From contig JAFIEV010000071.1 in the NCBI GenBank assembly GCA_020832305.1, positions 1 to 64,000 on the forward strand: a stretch of DNA of 64,000 bases, in the 5' to 3' direction. Source of the DNA: Cyclobacteriaceae bacterium. Its GTDB lineage: Bacteria; Bacteroidota; Bacteroidia; Cytophagales; Cyclobacteriaceae. The notes under the pieces were generated by a model. That model saw only the letters and a program-made list of their open reading frames with translations. It was not told where the DNA came from and did not search any database. This document shows positions 28,860 to 36,576 of this stretch, piece by piece; the first letter of the stretch is position 1, and every line of letters starts with the position of its first letter. Made by a program: the position numbers and the translations under genes.

Positions 28860-29087
28860 ATGACTTTATACCGGAATATGGGAAAGGCCGATCGCAGCAT
28901 ACGCATTGCTTTGGCCATAATTATTGCATTGCTTTATTTTTCAGGTGTGATCAGCGGCGTATTAGCCATTATACTCGGTGTGGTTTCACTGATATTCATA
29001 GCAACGAGTATGGTGAGTTTTTGCCCCATGTACGTGCCTTTTAAATGGAATACTTCAGAAAAGAAAAAAGACGAGAAAATTGTATAG
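28860..29087 (+). CDS. YgaP-like (DUF2892) small membrane protein
   Basis: A 75-residue protein with the DUF2892 pattern: NMGKADRSIRIALAIIIALL, then a second hydrophobic helix, then FCPMYVPF with the conserved Cys-Pro. A charged Lys-rich tail follows. In some bacteria the domain is fused to a rhodanese (YgaP); here it stands alone. Nearby, 770 bp downstream, lies a regulator with a heavy-metal-like N terminus, which may hint at a redox or metal context, but that is weak inference. Confidence 0.85.
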   Translation: MTLYRNMGKADRSIRIALAIIIALLYFSGVISGVLAIILGVVSLIFIATSMVSFCPMYVPFKWNTSEKKKDEKIV

Positions 29088-29133
29088 AAGAGGAACCGGA
29101 TTCCGGCTGCAAAAAAATATGTAAATTGCCGGC

Positions 29134-29844
29134 ATGAATTTTCTCAGTTTTACAGGCGTGGTACGGGTATGCTGGGCTATAGCAGCTATTTTATGCGCCA
29201 GTCATGCCTTGGCACAGGAGGATGCCAAATCCATAGACAGATCATGGCAAATCAGGCCGGCGGCAGGTTTGGGCCTCAATGTGGCATGCTTGTATTTTAA
29301 CAGTGCTGCCAGGTTTGACCTGCGAAAGGGAACGCAGGAAGCCTCGGTGAAAGAGACCCTGTATTTTGCCCTTCACGCTTCACTTCCTGATCGCTATCCC
29401 GGTCTGTCACTGATAGCAGACATCAGCTTCAGAAACATCAATTCAGAAATTGTATACCGGGATATGGTGCCCGGTGAAGCCCTGACCTTTGTTTCCAATA
29501 AATTTCGCCTGGATTGCTTTGCCAATCATCTTTTTATGCGCTATACCCACCCCGGGGGAGATATCAAGCCTTTTTTTCAATTGGGATTATTTCATGCCAG
29601 GGTTTTCAGCCATGAGCAAAGCCGCTTTTTTTTGTACCGCGATGGGGAAAGTGAATTTAGGGAAACCACCGCTGCACTCAATCCGCTCAGAAGATCTGAA
29701 ATCGGCTGGGTTAGCGGAGGGGGCATCGAATATGAAAAGGTGATGCTCGAGCTAAGGTTTACACACGGTAACGGATTTTCGGGAAGTGGAGATGACAGGA
29801 ATCAGACTTTTAACCTCTTTTTTCTGGCCGGCTACAGGTTTTAA
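29134..29844 (+). CDS. Outer-membrane beta-barrel protein
   Basis: A 236-residue exported protein with a signal peptide (cleavage near ALAQ, residue 27) and alternating amphipathic strands. It ends in an aromatic strand (FNLFFLAGYRF), as outer-membrane barrels recognised by the Bam machinery do. It resembles the porin-family beta-barrel proteins common in Bacteroidota, but I cannot name the family. The stop lies 12 bp before the HMA-AraC regulator, so the two may be co-transcribed. Confidence 0.72.
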   Translation: MNFLSFTGVVRVCWAIAAILCASHALAQEDAKSIDRSWQIRPAAGLGLNVACLYFNSAARFDLRKGTQEASVKETLYFALHASLPDRYPGLSLIADISFRNINSEIVYRDMVPGEALTFVSNKFRLDCFANHLFMRYTHPGGDIKPFFQLGLFHARVFSHEQSRFFLYRDGESEFRETTAALNPLRRSEIGWVSGGGIEYEKVMLELRFTHGNGFSGSGDDRNQTFNLFFLAGYRF

Positions 29845-29856
29845 CAAAGAAAAATT

Positions 29857-30441
29857 ATGGAAGAAAAGCTTCATAAACTTCACATAAAAAACATGGTTTG
29901 CCAGCGCTGCATTAAGGTGGTAAAGGAAGTGTTTATGCAGCTTGCAATCCCTGTAGCTACTATTGAACTGGGGGTGGTAGTAGTAAAAGCAACAGAAAAA
30001 GAAATTCCCATGCAAAAACTGCGGGATGTATTGGAAAGTGAAGGTTTTGAATTGCTGGATGACAAAAGGTCGAAACTTATTGACCAGGTAAAACAGGTGA
30101 TCATTCAACAGGTGCACCGCAATGCCGGTGAAGAGAATCATAAAAATCTTTCTGACATCCTGGAAGAGCGTTTGCATATGGAATATTCCTATCTCAGTCA
30201 TTTATTTTCCCAGACTGAAGGCATCACGATAGAAAAATATACCATTTTACAAAGGATTGAAAAGGCCAAAGAACTGCTGGTATATGATGAGTTTACGCTA
30301 TCTGAAATCGCCTGGCAGTTGCAGTACAGCAGTGTGCAGCATTTGTCATCTCAGTTCAAAAAAGTAACGGGAATGACCCCCGGAGCCTTTAAAAAGCTCA
30401 ACCAGCCCAGAAGAAAGCCCATTGATAAGGTTGGGGAGTGA
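29857..30441 (+). CDS. AraC-type regulator with HMA-like N-terminal domain
   Basis: A 194-residue protein. Residues 6-70 look like a heavy-metal-associated (ferredoxin-like) domain with NMVCQRCIKVV, a C-x-x-C at Cys15/Cys18 in the place of the classical GMTCxxC. From about residue 95 to 185 there is an AraC DNA-binding domain: LSEIAWQLQYSSVQHLSSQF is the second helix-turn-helix, followed by GMTPGAFKKL. Such proteins occur widely in Bacteroidota, usually annotated only as AraC regulators. A role as a Cu(I), Zn(II) or thiol sensor is inference. Targets are unknown; the upstream barrel gene is a candidate. Confidence 0.85.
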   Translation: MEEKLHKLHIKNMVCQRCIKVVKEVFMQLAIPVATIELGVVVVKATEKEIPMQKLRDVLESEGFELLDDKRSKLIDQVKQVIIQQVHRNAGEENHKNLSDILEERLHMEYSYLSHLFSQTEGITIEKYTILQRIEKAKELLVYDEFTLSEIAWQLQYSSVQHLSSQFKKVTGMTPGAFKKLNQPRRKPIDKVGE

Positions 30442-30596
30442 ATGCGTGATGCGTAAACCGTGATGCGTGATCGGTAATGGGGAATGGGTGATGGTGATGG
30501 GGTATTTAGCTCCTAGCTCGTAGTTGGTAATGACAACAAGTTAGCTGTTAGCTTTCCATATTACATATACAACAAAAATGTTTTTACCATGCAAAA

Positions 30597-30676
30597 TCTA
30601 AGCGCTGTAGGCGCGGAATCTTTGTAGAAAAAAAGCCATTTAAAGCAATGAGCGCCGTAGGTGCGACACTATTGCG
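30597..30676 (+). repeat. AGCGC/ATCTTTGTAG family, copy 2
   Basis: ATCTAAGCGCTGTAGGCGCG, then ATCTTTGTAGAAA, then GAGCGCCGTAGGTGCGA. The order and spacing match 41763-41847 on the same strand and 1-68 on the opposite strand. Confidence 0.75.
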
Positions 30677-30859
30677 CCAGGCGGGTCAAATACAGTCTGC
30701 AAAGGCGAACAAGGCAAATCAACAATGAACAAACAAGCTTCGCCAACTTACCTGATTCATACCTGTTAAAATATTGTAAGCTGACCATATCCATCCAACA
30801 GGCTTCCATCAGAAAGATGCCGGAATCCAAAGGATTCCCATCTCTATAGCAGATCAGTC

Positions 30860-31080
30860 AATATGTAAAATCGACCCGGAGAGGGTCGTAGCCTGTGGTG
30901 TTTCCAAATCGGTGAGCTAACAATTACACCCAAATCCTGATCTTCTTAATGTATAATATGATGTGTGCAAAAAATCGAAACATGCTCTGATACATCAACA
31001 TCCGACCCCGTAGGGGTCGATTTCTATTATACAACATTTTGCTATAGACATGTGATCCCTGCGGGATCTGCCCCCCGGCA
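30860..31080 (+). repeat. CGACCC/CTATAGACAT hairpin repeat, copy 1
   Basis: A CGACCC..GGGTCG stem near 30873-30888, CGACCCCGTAGGGGTCG near 31003-31019, then TGCTATAGACAT and GATCCCTGCGGGATC. A diverged copy with CCTCCGGGGTCG, TGCTATAGACAT and ATCCTACGGAT lies at 41150-41230. Confidence 0.65.
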
Positions 31081-31099
31081 AAATCTATGGACATATATT

Positions 31100-31265
31100 A
31101 ATAGCCCATGTCTGTGACGAGGACTGAAAACCGTAGCTTTCCTTAAACCAGGGCAGTGCCAATGGTCCTCGTTTGCAACGAGGACCGGAAACAGAAGCTG
31201 TTCTTTTACCAAAAATAATCATAACAGGCACTGTTCGGGATTTGCAATCCATTAATAATGAATAG
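31100..31265 (+). repeat. CCTCGT/ACGAGG palindrome block
   Basis: GGTCCTCGTTTGCAACGAGGACC at 31161-31183 is a perfect inverted repeat of the same core as the arrays at 7798 and 24500. It is followed by GAAACAGAAGCTGTTCTTTT and AATAATCAT as in the 24500 array, then TGTTCGGGATTTGCAATCC, which also occurs near 41022. Confidence 0.7.
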
Positions 31266-31434
31266 AAGCGTTTGCAACACGGGGTTAAATAAGGAAATAT
31301 TGGCAAAGGATAAGGCATACGGGCTCCAGCTCAGACAATGCGCATCCTGACTATTGGCTTTATAACCCACAAGACTATCACTCTCGTCCCGGGTTGCCGC
31401 TGATTGTCAACCCATCTCGCATCTTCATTTTTCA

Positions 31435-31466
31435 ACTTTTCCAAAGATTTTAAACTTTGGAAAAGT
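31435..31466. other. Perfect 12-bp hairpin
   Basis: ACTTTTCCAAAG (31435-31446) and CTTTGGAAAAGT (31455-31466) pair perfectly around an 8-nt loop. There is no T run on either side, so a terminator role is uncertain. Confidence 0.5.
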
Positions 31467-31665
31467 AGCCATCTGGTATTTTGTCTCCAACTCCTTGAAT
31501 GGAATCATCCCACCTGGCGCAAGTCCCTACCTCGCCGGCAAGCAGGTGTGACTTGTGCCTTTAAATATGAAAAGCAGGGCTTGGAAAACGGTCTACAAAG
31601 ATAAAATATTGGTCAAGGACAAGTTCAACATGGCACATCTGCTCCAAATCAGGAAAAGCTATTCC

Positions 31666-31727
31666 ATTAGAATTTCATTAAATTTTGTTCCGTGCATTTT
31701 TTTGCACGGAAGGAATTTAGATTTGAA
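31666..31727 (+). promoter_or_regulatory. Leader hairpin of lipoprotein cassette 1
   Basis: A 62-bp segment containing TTCCGTGCA and TGCACGGAA around a T-rich loop, flanked by ATTAGAATTTCATTAAA and TTAGATTTGAA. A near-identical 62-bp copy with about three differences is at 34911-34972, before cassette 2. Both lie on the same strand as and upstream of a lipoprotein gene, here 92 bp before it. It could be a promoter/attenuator, a small-RNA site or a recombination tag. Confidence 0.6.
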
Positions 31728-31818
31728 AATACAATCGAGCTCGAGCAAAAGGGAGAAAAAATTGACCCGAACGCTCCCGAATAAGAAGTAGGGCGTAAAA
31801 CCTTTAAATTAATCTGAA

Positions 31819-32706
31819 ATGAAAAATTTAGCTTTAACAACCTTGCTTGTCCTCATAATATCTTCATCCTGCAATCAGGAATCCCCGCTGGAACTGCAAA
31901 ATGATTTTTCACAGGAGATTGATCATCTCAAAAGTATGAACAGCACAGGTTTAAATCTGGCCGTTTTACATCTTGGCGAAAATATAAGCCACCTTGGACA
32001 GTCTGAGATAAGTTTCAATCAACGGCAATTTGTTTTAGATATAGTCAAAGGACTAAGAGGACAATATTTCGAGGCCGAAGAATCTGCAGTCAAAGAATTT
32101 TCTAACCATTATGGCGAAGTAAGATTACCAGGCCAACTTCCAGGCTCAAGAACAACTGGTGAAGTGAAATTGTCTGACTATCAACTTTTAACTGATGGGC
32201 AATTGCTTTTGGCGCAACCTCTGGTGGATAAGATCTTAAGAACGGATGATGTTTTCGCTATTAAAGAAGACGCCATTGATTATTTACAAGGTGTTACGGC
32301 TTCAACATTACCCGAAGATGACAAACTACAACTTATCGCAATAGGAGCAAGTATTTTAGCATTTTGCGACTTTATTGAAAATGGTGGAATTGAAGAGATA
32401 CGAACAATATTAGCCAAAGAATTAGAATATTCCGGGGCTGCCAATGGAAGGGTTATGGGTTGCGAGGTAAGTACGAGAAGTGTTCTTGCAGGAGGAGTTA
32501 CAGGCTTTTTCGGAGGATTGGCTTGGGGTTGTTATTCTGGTGCAATAGCTGGAACGGTAGTCTTCCCCTTAGTAGGCACTGTAGCTGGCTGTGTAAATGC
32601 TGGAATGGTATCTGCCGCTGGTGGCTTTATTACAGGTGTTACTTATAGTATAGCTTCAGAATTATTAACAACATGTTTTAGAAATAGTGGAAATACAAAT
32701 GAGTAA
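31819..32706 (+). CDS. Lipoprotein with hydrophobic Gly-rich, Cys-bearing C-terminal domain (cassette 1)
   Basis: A 295-residue lipoprotein (lipobox ISSSC, Cys18) of a family I do not recognise. Residues 20-210 are helical and acidic. After RVMGCE (213-216) comes an 80-residue hydrophobic, glycine-rich region with two strongly hydrophobic stretches and cysteines at 215, 238, 258 and 286. The central part, C-x19-C around a FPLVG turn, looks like a helical hairpin. The layout is shared with the lipoprotein at 35138. Such Gly-rich hairpins occur in membrane-active bacteriocins; a toxin role is inference. The next gene overlaps its 3' end by 8 bp. Its low GC content suggests acquisition. Confidence 0.75.
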   Translation: MKNLALTTLLVLIISSSCNQESPLELQNDFSQEIDHLKSMNSTGLNLAVLHLGENISHLGQSEISFNQRQFVLDIVKGLRGQYFEAEESAVKEFSNHYGEVRLPGQLPGSRTTGEVKLSDYQLLTDGQLLLAQPLVDKILRTDDVFAIKEDAIDYLQGVTASTLPEDDKLQLIAIGASILAFCDFIENGGIEEIRTILAKELEYSGAANGRVMGCEVSTRSVLAGGVTGFFGGLAWGCYSGAIAGTVVFPLVGTVAGCVNAGMVSAAGGFITGVTYSIASELLTTCFRNSGNTNE

Positions 32707-32899
32707 ATTAAAGAAAACTTTTATTATTTCAAGCATCGGATTTACTGCCACTCTTATGGCATTTGGGCCTCATGGATCATTCAATCCAAAAGAAGTCGGA
32801 TTTTATACTGCGATCATGGCTGGGGTAATGTTTTATTTCATTTCTTACCATGGTTTTGTATATGTTCTCAAAAGACAGCCAAAAAATAATGATGATTAA
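32699..32899 (+). CDS. Small two-helix membrane protein (cassette 1 partner)
   Basis: A 66-residue protein starting at the ATG at 32699, overlapping the lipoprotein gene by 8 bp, so they are translationally coupled. Two hydrophobic helices flank an AFGPHGSFNPKEVGFYTAI segment; the tail is charged. The function is unknown. Coupling to an apparent membrane-active lipoprotein suggests an immunity or anchoring partner, which is inference. The 3' two-thirds of the gene is nearly identical at DNA level to the orphan copy at 33168, while the first 15 codons differ. Confidence 0.75.
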   Translation: MSKLKKTFIISSIGFTATLMAFGPHGSFNPKEVGFYTAIMAGVMFYFISYHGFVYVLKRQPKNNDD

Positions 32900-32975
32900 A
32901 TTGTGCTGCATTATTATCAGATGAGCTGCTTTTTGGGAGCCAGTACATTATAAGAATAACGGAAGATCATTATTA

Positions 32976-33009
32976 GTGCCTTCCGTGTAGAACAACACAC
33001 GGAAGGCAC
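32976..33009. terminator. 13-bp hairpin after cassette 1
   Basis: GTGCCTTCCGTGT (32976-32988) and ACACGGAAGGCAC (32997-33009) pair perfectly around an 8-nt loop. There is no T run, so it may be a factor-dependent stop or an RNA-stabilising stem. Its CCTTCCGTG core resembles the leader hairpin TTCCGTGCA/TGCACGGAA. Confidence 0.45.
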
Positions 33010-33167
33010 ATCCTGGCAAAACGAGTCTTTCAATTCCCTTTAGCATATTTTTAGGCATTTGTGCAGTATCAGTTTGTATAAAAAATCCATCGTGGTGGCC
33101 ATATTAACCATTTATACCACCAGGTTTATGCTTCGAAACTATGAAAAGCGTTCTACCGGAAAATAAA

Positions 33168-33368
33168 ATGAAGGACTTCAAAAAAAGATCGATTGTTGCA
33201 AGCATTGGCTTTATCTTGCTGCTAATGGCCTTCGGATCGCATGGATCATTCAATCCAAAAGAAGTCGGATTTTATACCGCGATCATGGCTGGGGTAATGT
33301 TTTATTTCATTTCTTACCATGGTTTTATGTATGTTCTCAAAAGACAAAAAAATGATAATGATGAATAA
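33168..33368 (+). CDS. Orphan paralogue of the small two-helix membrane protein
   Basis: A 66-residue protein from the ATG at 33168 (another ATG at 33141 would add nine residues). HGSFNPKEVGFYTAIMAGVM and the following helix are identical to the copy at 32699. From about 33236 to 33345 the DNA differs at only a few positions, whereas the N-terminal 15 residues are clearly different. No lipoprotein gene precedes it, so it is an orphan. Orphan immunity genes are common near toxin loci, which is one reading; simple tandem duplication with partial gene conversion is another. Confidence 0.7.
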   Translation: MKDFKKRSIVASIGFILLLMAFGSHGSFNPKEVGFYTAIMAGVMFYFISYHGFMYVLKRQKNDNDE

Positions 33369-33478
33369 ATCAAACTTGATCATCTCGAAAAATCAAGCTG
33401 TTTTTCGGCAACAAGTTCCGGTAAAAAGGCAATGAAGCTTGCCTTCTGTGTGTATCTCTGCACGGGATGACGAATTGG

Positions 33479-33818
33479 TTGACAACATCCACCTATACCA
33501 TAGTTATAATGAACTTTTCCTTGATGGATGGTGATCCACGGTACCACAAAGTTGTAAAGTTAATGGATACCCAATCGCATCAGATATTTTTTGAAAAACT
33601 ATGTTTTGTATTTTTAGACATTCCTGATTTTACTCTTGAGCTTGATGAACTTACCAATGACTTTGATCGTTGGATATATGTACTAAAACACATGCATCAC
33701 TTGCAGGATTTACCTGATACATTGAAAACTAAGATATTCGAAAAAAGTATTTGACGTAGCTGAAGTTGCCAACTTAACGAAAGATAAATTAAAAAAATTG
33801 CTGGCGGAAAATACCTGA
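33479..33818 (+). pseudogene. Broken Rpn-type nuclease/transposase gene
   Basis: The frame YTIVIMNFSLMDGD..RYHKVVKLMDTQSHQ..LDELTNDFDRWIYVLKH matches the middle of the Rpn (PD-(D/E)XK recombination-promoting nuclease) gene at 39642. An extra A in the run at about 33736-33741 shifts the frame. In the next frame the sequence continues FDVAEVANLTK and jumps, with about 60 codons missing, to KLLAENT and a stop. The N-terminal third is also absent. This is a decayed partial duplicate of the 39642 locus; the 3' flank (33925-34050) is duplicated with it. Confidence 0.8.
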
Positions 33819-33924
33819 TTCATCTTAAAAGACTCCGGGTCATTGCTCCGCCTGTTTTTCAATCTATTTGCACTCGATGAATGACCCATCGGAATTAAGG
33901 CTAGATGCCAAAAGGTAAGTCATT

Positions 33925-34050
33925 CAAATTCAACCCCTTCAGGGTTAATAGTAAAATTAATACGACATTGATTAGCCACACATTGCGATGTGTGGCTAAT
34001 CGAATTCAACCACGTTGTGGTTGAAAATTTGAAACAACTATATTAGTTTA
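33925..34050 (+). repeat. Rpn-associated 3'-flank repeat with twin hairpins
   Basis: GATTAGCCACACAT (33970-33983) and ATGTGTGGCTAATC (33988-34001) form a perfect 14-bp stem with loop TGCG. TTCAACCAC (34005-34013) and GTGGTTGAA (34017-34025) form a second stem. The flanks (ATTCAACCCCTTCAGGG, GAAACAACTATAT) recur at 40425-40490 after the other Rpn gene, where the twin hairpins are missing, as if inserted here or excised there. Confidence 0.7.
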
Positions 34051-34345
34051 GCTTAGCCCCTTCCCCATTAAGAAATGAAATAAAGTTAAACGTTAAAATC
34101 GTTAACCCCGCTCCCTATGGTCCTTGTCTGTGACGAGGACCACCGCCTTTGTCACCAGGCATGGGATTCCGTCAAAGCCTCCATTTCTAACGAGGATGGA
34201 ATAAGCCTTTTGTGAAATATAATAAGAAGCGTTTATAACGCGATTCATCAACACCAAATGACGCATTTAAGTATTGAAAGCGTCTGTAGATGTTCGGGTT
34301 AAGGCATCCAATAAATACCTTTAAATAATTGATAATCATGCAATT

Positions 34346-34620
34346 AAAAACCTATAAGATTGGCGAAACCTTATAGGTTGGTTCCGGATTATCAGTTTAT
34401 AATATAATAAGCAGACATGTCAGGTTTTGAAACACCTGACATGTTTTTACCTACCAATGAAAAACAGGGTTTGAAACAACAGTCTACATAACTCCTAAAC
34501 AGATAATGGAAATATACACCGTAATCCCCCTCAATACCCAGGGTTGAAACCCAGGGCTATTGAGGGGGCAACATGCTTTAATGATATTGCCTTTCCCGCT
34601 TCGAATACCCTTTTGCCAAC
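34346..34620 (+). repeat. 275-bp composite repeat, copy A
   Basis: Starts AAAAACCTATAAGATTGGCG and ends CCCTTTTGCCAAC. It contains AACCTATAAG..CTTATAGGTT, CATGTCAGGTTT..ACCTGACATG, and CCCCCTCAATA..TATTGAGGGGG stems. Copy B at 38804-39076 is about 273 bp and almost collinear. Only the first 100 bp is present at copy C (40667-40766). Confidence 0.85.
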
Positions 34621-34910
34621 TCATAACACAGCTACGAGCTACGAACCACGAGTTAATTTTTATGGGGACATAGTTGGAGAAAACTCCAACAAAAAGGAGA
34701 GAGGATAAGTTATGAGCTTCTCTTTTCCTACCTGCTACCAACTAAACAACCCATCACACACCTTTTCATTCCCTGGGAGAGTTCATAATTCTAGCTTCTC
34801 TAGCGTCAATTTGAAAAAATCGCATAATTGTGTGTCTCTTGGCCTTAAAGGTAAACTGCGATTTTTATATAAAATAATTCGCTCACTTACACCCAAAGCC
34901 CGCCAATGGC

Positions 34911-34972
34911 ATTAGAATTCCATTAAATTTTGTTCCGTGCAATTTTTTGCACGGAAGGAAATTAGATTTGAA
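34911..34972 (+). promoter_or_regulatory. Leader hairpin of lipoprotein cassette 2
   Basis: A near-identical copy of 31666-31727, same length and orientation: ATTAGAATTC, TTCCGTGCA..TGCACGGAA, ATTAGATTTGAA. It lies 165 bp before the second lipoprotein gene. Conservation between two loci whose proteins have diverged widely suggests a selected or mobile element. Confidence 0.6.
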
Positions 34973-35137
34973 GAATATTGAAATCAGTCAATCAGAACAA
35001 TATGCCTTTTGACTTTATTAGATTATCCCAGATCAAAACATGACATACAATATTTTAAAATAAAACTTAAGTTTCAAGAAAATATAGCAGTTAAAACGAT
35101 TCATTTTTAATTTTCTAAATTTTAAATTTAATGTTTT

Positions 35138-35779
35138 ATGAAAACTAAACAATTAATTCTGATAACTGCCCTAAGTATGGGAGTTATTACGTCATGCTAT
35201 GAAGAAAGTCCCATTGAACAAATCAATGAGGAGAAAAAAGTAAAAAAGTATTTAGAGGTGCTTCCTGAAGATCGACACTTTCAGGATTTGATGAATTCAC
35301 TATCAGGACTATCAGGTTTTGATTTAAATGAAGATTATGATGAAATTGCCTTACAAGGATTAAAAGAATTACAAAATTATGATGAAATTTCAATGGTAAT
35401 TAAGCAGAATTTTAAAGAACCTCATATTGTTTTAAATCAACTGGACCAATATATGAGATCATTAAACAATTTTAGACAGATTCATAGTGAATTTTACGAG
35501 CTTGAATACGATTCCAGAGAATTTTTAATACTCGAATTATTTTCTAATCATACGTTTTATCAGAATAGCCAAGCCCGTGTAAATGGTATTTGTGAAGACC
35601 AATTAAGTAATGACAAGCAAAATTGTTTTGAAGCGGCTCTAGTTGCTGCTGGAGTATGTGGTCTATTTACTCCTACTCTAATTGGTGCTTTGGCATGTGG
35701 AGCCGGGGTAATTGCAGCTGATGCGGTTTGTCACAGAGCTGCAGAAAGAAATTATAATACATGTAAAAAATATCAGTAA
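35138..35779 (+). CDS. Lipoprotein with six-cysteine stapled hairpin domain (cassette 2)
   Basis: A 213-residue lipoprotein (lipobox VITSC, Cys20, then YEES, similar to a Bacteroidota surface-export signal). Residues 25-140 are helical and acidic. From ARVNGICED (146-154) the C-terminal 68 residues carry cysteines at 152, 163, 174, 187, 198 and 209, spaced 11-11-13-11-11. This symmetry around a TPTLIG turn predicts two helices joined by three nested disulfides (152-209, 163-198, 174-187). The same RVxGxCE-like junction and hydrophobic hairpin occur in the lipoprotein at 31819. I know no family with this pattern. A 90-residue membrane protein gene follows after 2 bp. Confidence 0.78.
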   Translation: MKTKQLILITALSMGVITSCYEESPIEQINEEKKVKKYLEVLPEDRHFQDLMNSLSGLSGFDLNEDYDEIALQGLKELQNYDEISMVIKQNFKEPHIVLNQLDQYMRSLNNFRQIHSEFYELEYDSREFLILELFSNHTFYQNSQARVNGICEDQLSNDKQNCFEAALVAAGVCGLFTPTLIGALACGAGVIAADAVCHRAAERNYNTCKKYQ

Positions 35780-35781
35780 TT

Positions 35782-36054
35782 ATGAATGCTAGTCAAATTA
35801 AAAAAATCGAATATTCAATAGCTGTTATCTTTCTACCATTGCTTATTTTTTCCTTAGCTGTGCGATTGATAACCGTGAACCAGGGCATTATTGCTATAAT
35901 ACTTTTATTCCCTACACAAATCTGGTTATACTACAAGTATAAGGCAATAGGTTTAGAAAACAGTTATTTAAGAAGAAAAGGAGGAACAATTATAGTTGCA
36001 ATAGTACTCATTGTCTTTCTAATTATTAACAGACAATTTAATATTTTATATTGA
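35782..36054 (+). CDS. Small three-helix membrane protein (cassette 2 partner)
   Basis: A 90-residue protein with hydrophobic segments at about 11-31, 34-54 and 67-86, and Lys/Arg-rich ends. It starts 2 bp after the lipoprotein stop, so the two are surely co-transcribed. It shows no sequence similarity to the two-helix protein of cassette 1, although its position in the cassette is the same. Function unknown; by context it may protect against, tether or export the lipoprotein, which is inference. Confidence 0.7.
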   Translation: MNASQIKKIEYSIAVIFLPLLIFSLAVRLITVNQGIIAIILLFPTQIWLYYKYKAIGLENSYLRRKGGTIIVAIVLIVFLIINRQFNILY

Positions 36055-36576
36055 TTAAAATTCTCTTAAACTAGAAAACAACTTTTTAATCCAGACCTGT
36101 AGGACTTAAAAAAATTCTTATGGGTCTGGTTCACCTCTTGCTGGCGCAATTCTGTTACTTATGCGCTTAACCAAGAAAAGCAGGGATTGAAACCCGGTTG
36201 ATCCATCAGTCAACGTTATTCAGGGAAGTAAAATAAAGTTAAACGTTAAAATCGTTAAGCGTTAAAAATGTTAAACGTTAAAATCGTTAACCGCACTCAA
36301 ACCCTAACTCACTGAGCTAACTTGCTACGAGCTACGAGCTTTATTCGATTCAACAATTCAACAATTCAACAATTCAACACCTAACCAACTCCACAACTCA
36401 CCACTAAATATCCATCACCCATTCCGGATTACGCATTACGGATCACGTATTCTAAAAATACTATTTTGTTTTCAATTAATAGATCATAAATGGGTGCCTG
36501 TTATCTTTGTTTCTCTATCTTTATTGTACGAAAACTGTTTAATAAGAATAAATCATTTTGTGCGGAGCAAGTAAAT
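36055..36576. other. Non-coding DNA with short-period repeats
   Basis: A GAAAAGCAGGGATTGAAACCCG module lies at 36175-36198. TTAAACGTTAAAATCGTTAAGC runs follow at 36240-36292, GCTACGAGCTACGAGC at 36331, AATTCAACAATTCAACAATT near 36355, and CATTACGGATTACGC-like runs at 36415-36450. No gene is supported. An ATG at 36490 opens the ATPase frame early, but its product is not family-like. Confidence 0.6.

Larger units (their letters stand above)
30442..31818. other. Repeat-rich non-coding region at island start
   Basis: No gene can be supported. From 30445 to 30530 lies a low-complexity ATGCGTGATGCGTAA/GGGTGATGG run, the inverse of the runs at 41690 and 42400. The AGCGC repeat (30597-30676), the CGACCC/CTATAGACAT repeat (30860-31080), the CCTCGT palindrome block (31100-31265), a 12-bp hairpin (31435-31466), a GAAAAGCAGGG module (31500-31600) and the cassette leader (31666-31727) follow in that order. 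31270-31430 shows nothing I can name. Confidence 0.7.
33819..35137. other. Repeat-rich non-coding region between cassettes
   Basis: No gene can be supported. It holds the Rpn 3'-flank repeat with two hairpins (33925-34050), a TTAAACGTTAAAATCGTTAA run (34085), a CCTTGT/ACGAGG block (34105-34200), a 275-bp composite repeat (34346-34620), a GTTGGAG/CTCCAAC hairpin (34673-34690) and the cassette 2 leader (34911-34972). 34975-35137 is AT-rich upstream DNA of the second lipoprotein without a clear promoter. Confidence 0.7.

Noticed and set aside
31435-31466. Intrinsic terminator
   Set aside because: The stem is perfect but no T run follows on either strand and no gene ends nearby, so it is listed as a hairpin only.
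31404-31791. Two short frames before cassette 1
   Set aside because: They are made of the 31435 hairpin, the GAAAAGCAGGG repeat and the leader hairpin, all of which recur elsewhere as non-coding repeat.
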